From Candidatus Hodarchaeota archaeon (GTDB lineage: Archaea > Asgardarchaeota > Heimdallarchaeia > Hodarchaeales > YT1-057): a stretch of 16,260 bases of DNA. Location: assembly GCA_016839955.1 (NCBI GenBank), contig JAEOTI010000559.1:1-16260 (forward strand), in the 5' to 3' direction. Positions 15,207 through 16,260 of the stretch are shown piece by piece. Below the pieces are notes generated by a model. It saw only the letters and a program-made list of their open reading frames with translations. It was not told where the DNA came from and did no database searches. The position numbers and the translations under genes were made by a program. The stretch's first letter is position 1, and every line of letters begins with the position of its first letter.

Positions 15207-15228
15207 TTTTTTTATACAGATGAATCTG
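15207..15228 (+). promoter_or_regulatory. T-tract terminator overlapping the promoter of the cyclophilin-like gene
   Basis: Seven Ts (15207-15213) can end the upstream RNA. TTTATACA (15211-15218) can serve as TATA box with a start near 15240, giving a leader of under 20 bases for the next gene. An inverted repeat CAGAT-GA-ATCTG (15217-15228) right after it is operator-like. Confidence 0.4.
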
Positions 15229-15255
15229 AACTTTCAAAGTGATGTGTAAATAATG

Positions 15256-15675
15256 ATGGTAGGAGCAATCAGTATCTTGTTTTCAACATCTAATTCTTCT
15301 ACCACAGTCGTTTTAAAACGCCATCTTGCCCCTCGAACGGTTGGATTAATAGAACGTCTGTTATTTCAGAAATCGATTAGAGTTAGAGCTGTAGTTAGAT
15401 CAAATAAAGAAGAGGTTGGTTTTCCCTTGAGAATAGGTAGAGTAGGCCTTGAGAAGCCAATTTCTGACCTTAACCCGGGTGAAATCACTTATTGGCCCCA
15501 AGGTAGCACTCTTTCAGTTCAGTTCGTTAAAAGAAGTACTCGTTTTCGTGTTAATCGCCTAGGGACGCTCGAAAACGATCAAATAAATTTCTTCCATACT
15601 CTTCGCATTGGTACAGGCGTTACTCTCTCTTTAGTAGCAAGTGATGAGCTTGATAGCATGGAAGAGCCTATATGA
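15256..15675 (+). CDS. cyclophilin-like fold protein (TM1367/DUF369 type)
   Basis: 139 residues from the second of two adjacent ATGs (15253 and 15256); the first strand 'AISILFS' begins at once, so either is possible. The key signature is 'NPGEITYWPQGSTLSVQF', matching the family's 'GDiaYWpPGnalaiFfg' loop, followed by 'RVNRLGTL' in place of 'NviGrv' and a last strand 'RIGTGVTLSLV'. Family members have a small beta-barrel like cyclophilin but lack the prolyl isomerase active site; their biochemical role is not settled. The stop overlaps the next gene as ATGA, so the two are co-translated. There is no signal peptide, so it is cytoplasmic. Its length is normal to slightly long for the family. 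Confidence 0.75.
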   Translation: MVGAISILFSTSNSSTTVVLKRHLAPRTVGLIERLLFQKSIRVRAVVRSNKEEVGFPLRIGRVGLEKPISDLNPGEITYWPQGSTLSVQFVKRSTRFRVNRLGTLENDQINFFHTLRIGTGVTLSLVASDELDSMEEPI

Positions 15676-16260
15676 CTGCCAATTCTACCAATTTTTTACA
15701 AGAATTAGAAGATATTGCTTCTTTAGGGTGCCTTGCAGCAATTCTTGATGCTTATGGATACCCCAAACCTGGAAATGTTCACAGGCTTGCAGATGCTTCT
15801 GATGCAACAATGCTTCATTTTTTAACGGCAGCAACTGCATTATTTACACCTTTTACTAATGCTGCAAAAACTGGAAGAGAAATTGGAGAAAATAAAATTC
15901 CACCTTATTCTGCGAAAATTGGATTTCATATATTTAGTTGTATTAAAAGCATCAAGAAGTTTGGTATTGAGACCAACACTAGCCTAGGTATTGTTCTTCT
16001 CCTTGTTCCACTTATAATTGCCACAGGAGTTTGTTTTAGATCATTTGATGGAATGACAAAAGATAATTTACGTTTCAAATTAAATTTGATATTGAAGCAT
16101 TCAAAAATTGAGGATTCTAATTGGATAGGAAAAGCTATCGCTCTTGCTAACCCTTCAGGCCTTAGTACAGTTGAAAAATTTGATATTATGTCAAAGAATT
16201 TTTCAACAGAAATTGAAAGAGCCCATGCCAATCTTATTGACTTATTTAATCCTGCAATAA
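15672..16260 (+). CDS. CitG-like triphosphoribosyl-dephospho-CoA synthase homologue (partial)
   Basis: The ATG at 15672 overlaps the upstream stop (ATGA) and the frame stays open to the window end, giving 196 residues of an expected 270-300; the C-terminus is missing. Signatures of the CitG/MdcB family (COG1767) are present: 'LDAYGYPKPGNVHR' (25-38; the family's KPGnV motif), 'TNTSLGIVLLLVPLI' (family 'NTnlGivLLlaPL'), and further on 'GLST' (family GLG...). CitG makes the prosthetic-group precursor of citrate lyase from dephospho-CoA and ATP. Archaea generally lack that lyase, and archaeal CitG-like genes have been associated with tetrahydromethanopterin gene sets, so the reaction here is probably a related ribosyl/phosphoribosyl transfer rather than the textbook one. 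Coupling with the cyclophilin-like gene suggests joint function. Confidence 0.85.
   Translation, partial: MTANSTNFLQELEDIASLGCLAAILDAYGYPKPGNVHRLADASDATMLHFLTAATALFTPFTNAAKTGREIGENKIPPYSAKIGFHIFSCIKSIKKFGIETNTSLGIVLLLVPLIIATGVCFRSFDGMTKDNLRFKLNLILKHSKIEDSNWIGKAIALANPSGLSTVEKFDIMSKNFSTEIERAHANLIDLFNPAI

Noticed and set aside
1..16260. CRISPR arrays, tRNA or rRNA genes, insertion sequences.
   Set aside because: No regularly spaced repeats, tRNA cloverleaf with a TTC-loop, rRNA core sequence or transposase motif was seen on either strand.

Overview
The window is AT-rich archaeal DNA. Two group II chaperonin (thermosome) subunits, an archaeal/eukaryotic-type RNA polymerase subunit RpoK/Rpb6, archaeal TATA boxes and Shine-Dalgarno sites with frequent TTG starts all point to Archaea. 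An Arf-family small GTPase, a C2H2 finger fused to a NYN/Regnase-like nuclease domain, and a tandem winged-helix protein resembling the ESCRT-II EAP30 (Vps22/SNF8) fold make an Asgard archaeon the best guess. That lineage call is inference from gene content; no rRNA gene is present.

Layout. 1-3003: mostly poorly characterised genes. They are a small ACT-domain-like protein (minus), a one-span mini membrane protein (plus), a Cys-containing membrane protein (plus), a DUF2085-like His/Cys-rich membrane protein (minus, 3' ends overlapping the previous gene), and a zinc-finger NYN nuclease (minus, overlapping the membrane gene by 14 bases). 3203-6148: a seven-span membrane protein and GTP-dependent PEP carboxykinase (gluconeogenesis/anaplerosis). 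6374-6895: the Arf-like GTPase. 7053-9178: a minus-strand pair, a double winged-helix regulator followed by a HAD phosphatase. 9179-9876: a 698-base gene-free stretch with a minus-facing hairpin/T-tract terminator, AT-rich inverted repeats, a strong TATA box and a long hairpin, then the chaperonin promoter. 9877-13194: thsA-thsB operon with a hairpin terminator. 13285-14893: rpoK with a tiny hydrophobic ORF in its leader, then the EAP30-like gene coupled by a 4-base overlap to a small beta-rich unknown. 14894-15255: a second gene-free stretch holding a strikingly well-paired 147-base element. 15256-16260: a cyclophilin-like (TM1367-type) protein overlapping the start of a CitG-like triphosphoribosyl-dephospho-CoA synthase homologue that runs off the window.

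The most interesting item is the element at 15045-15191. Three long perfect stems (10, 13 interrupted, and 10 bp) close into a three-way junction. It has a TATA box about 26 bases before its 5' end and a T-tract just after its 3' end, so it looks like a free-standing structured RNA that I cannot assign to a known family. A weaker second candidate RNA lies just upstream of thsA. No tRNA, rRNA, CRISPR array or intact insertion sequence was recognised.
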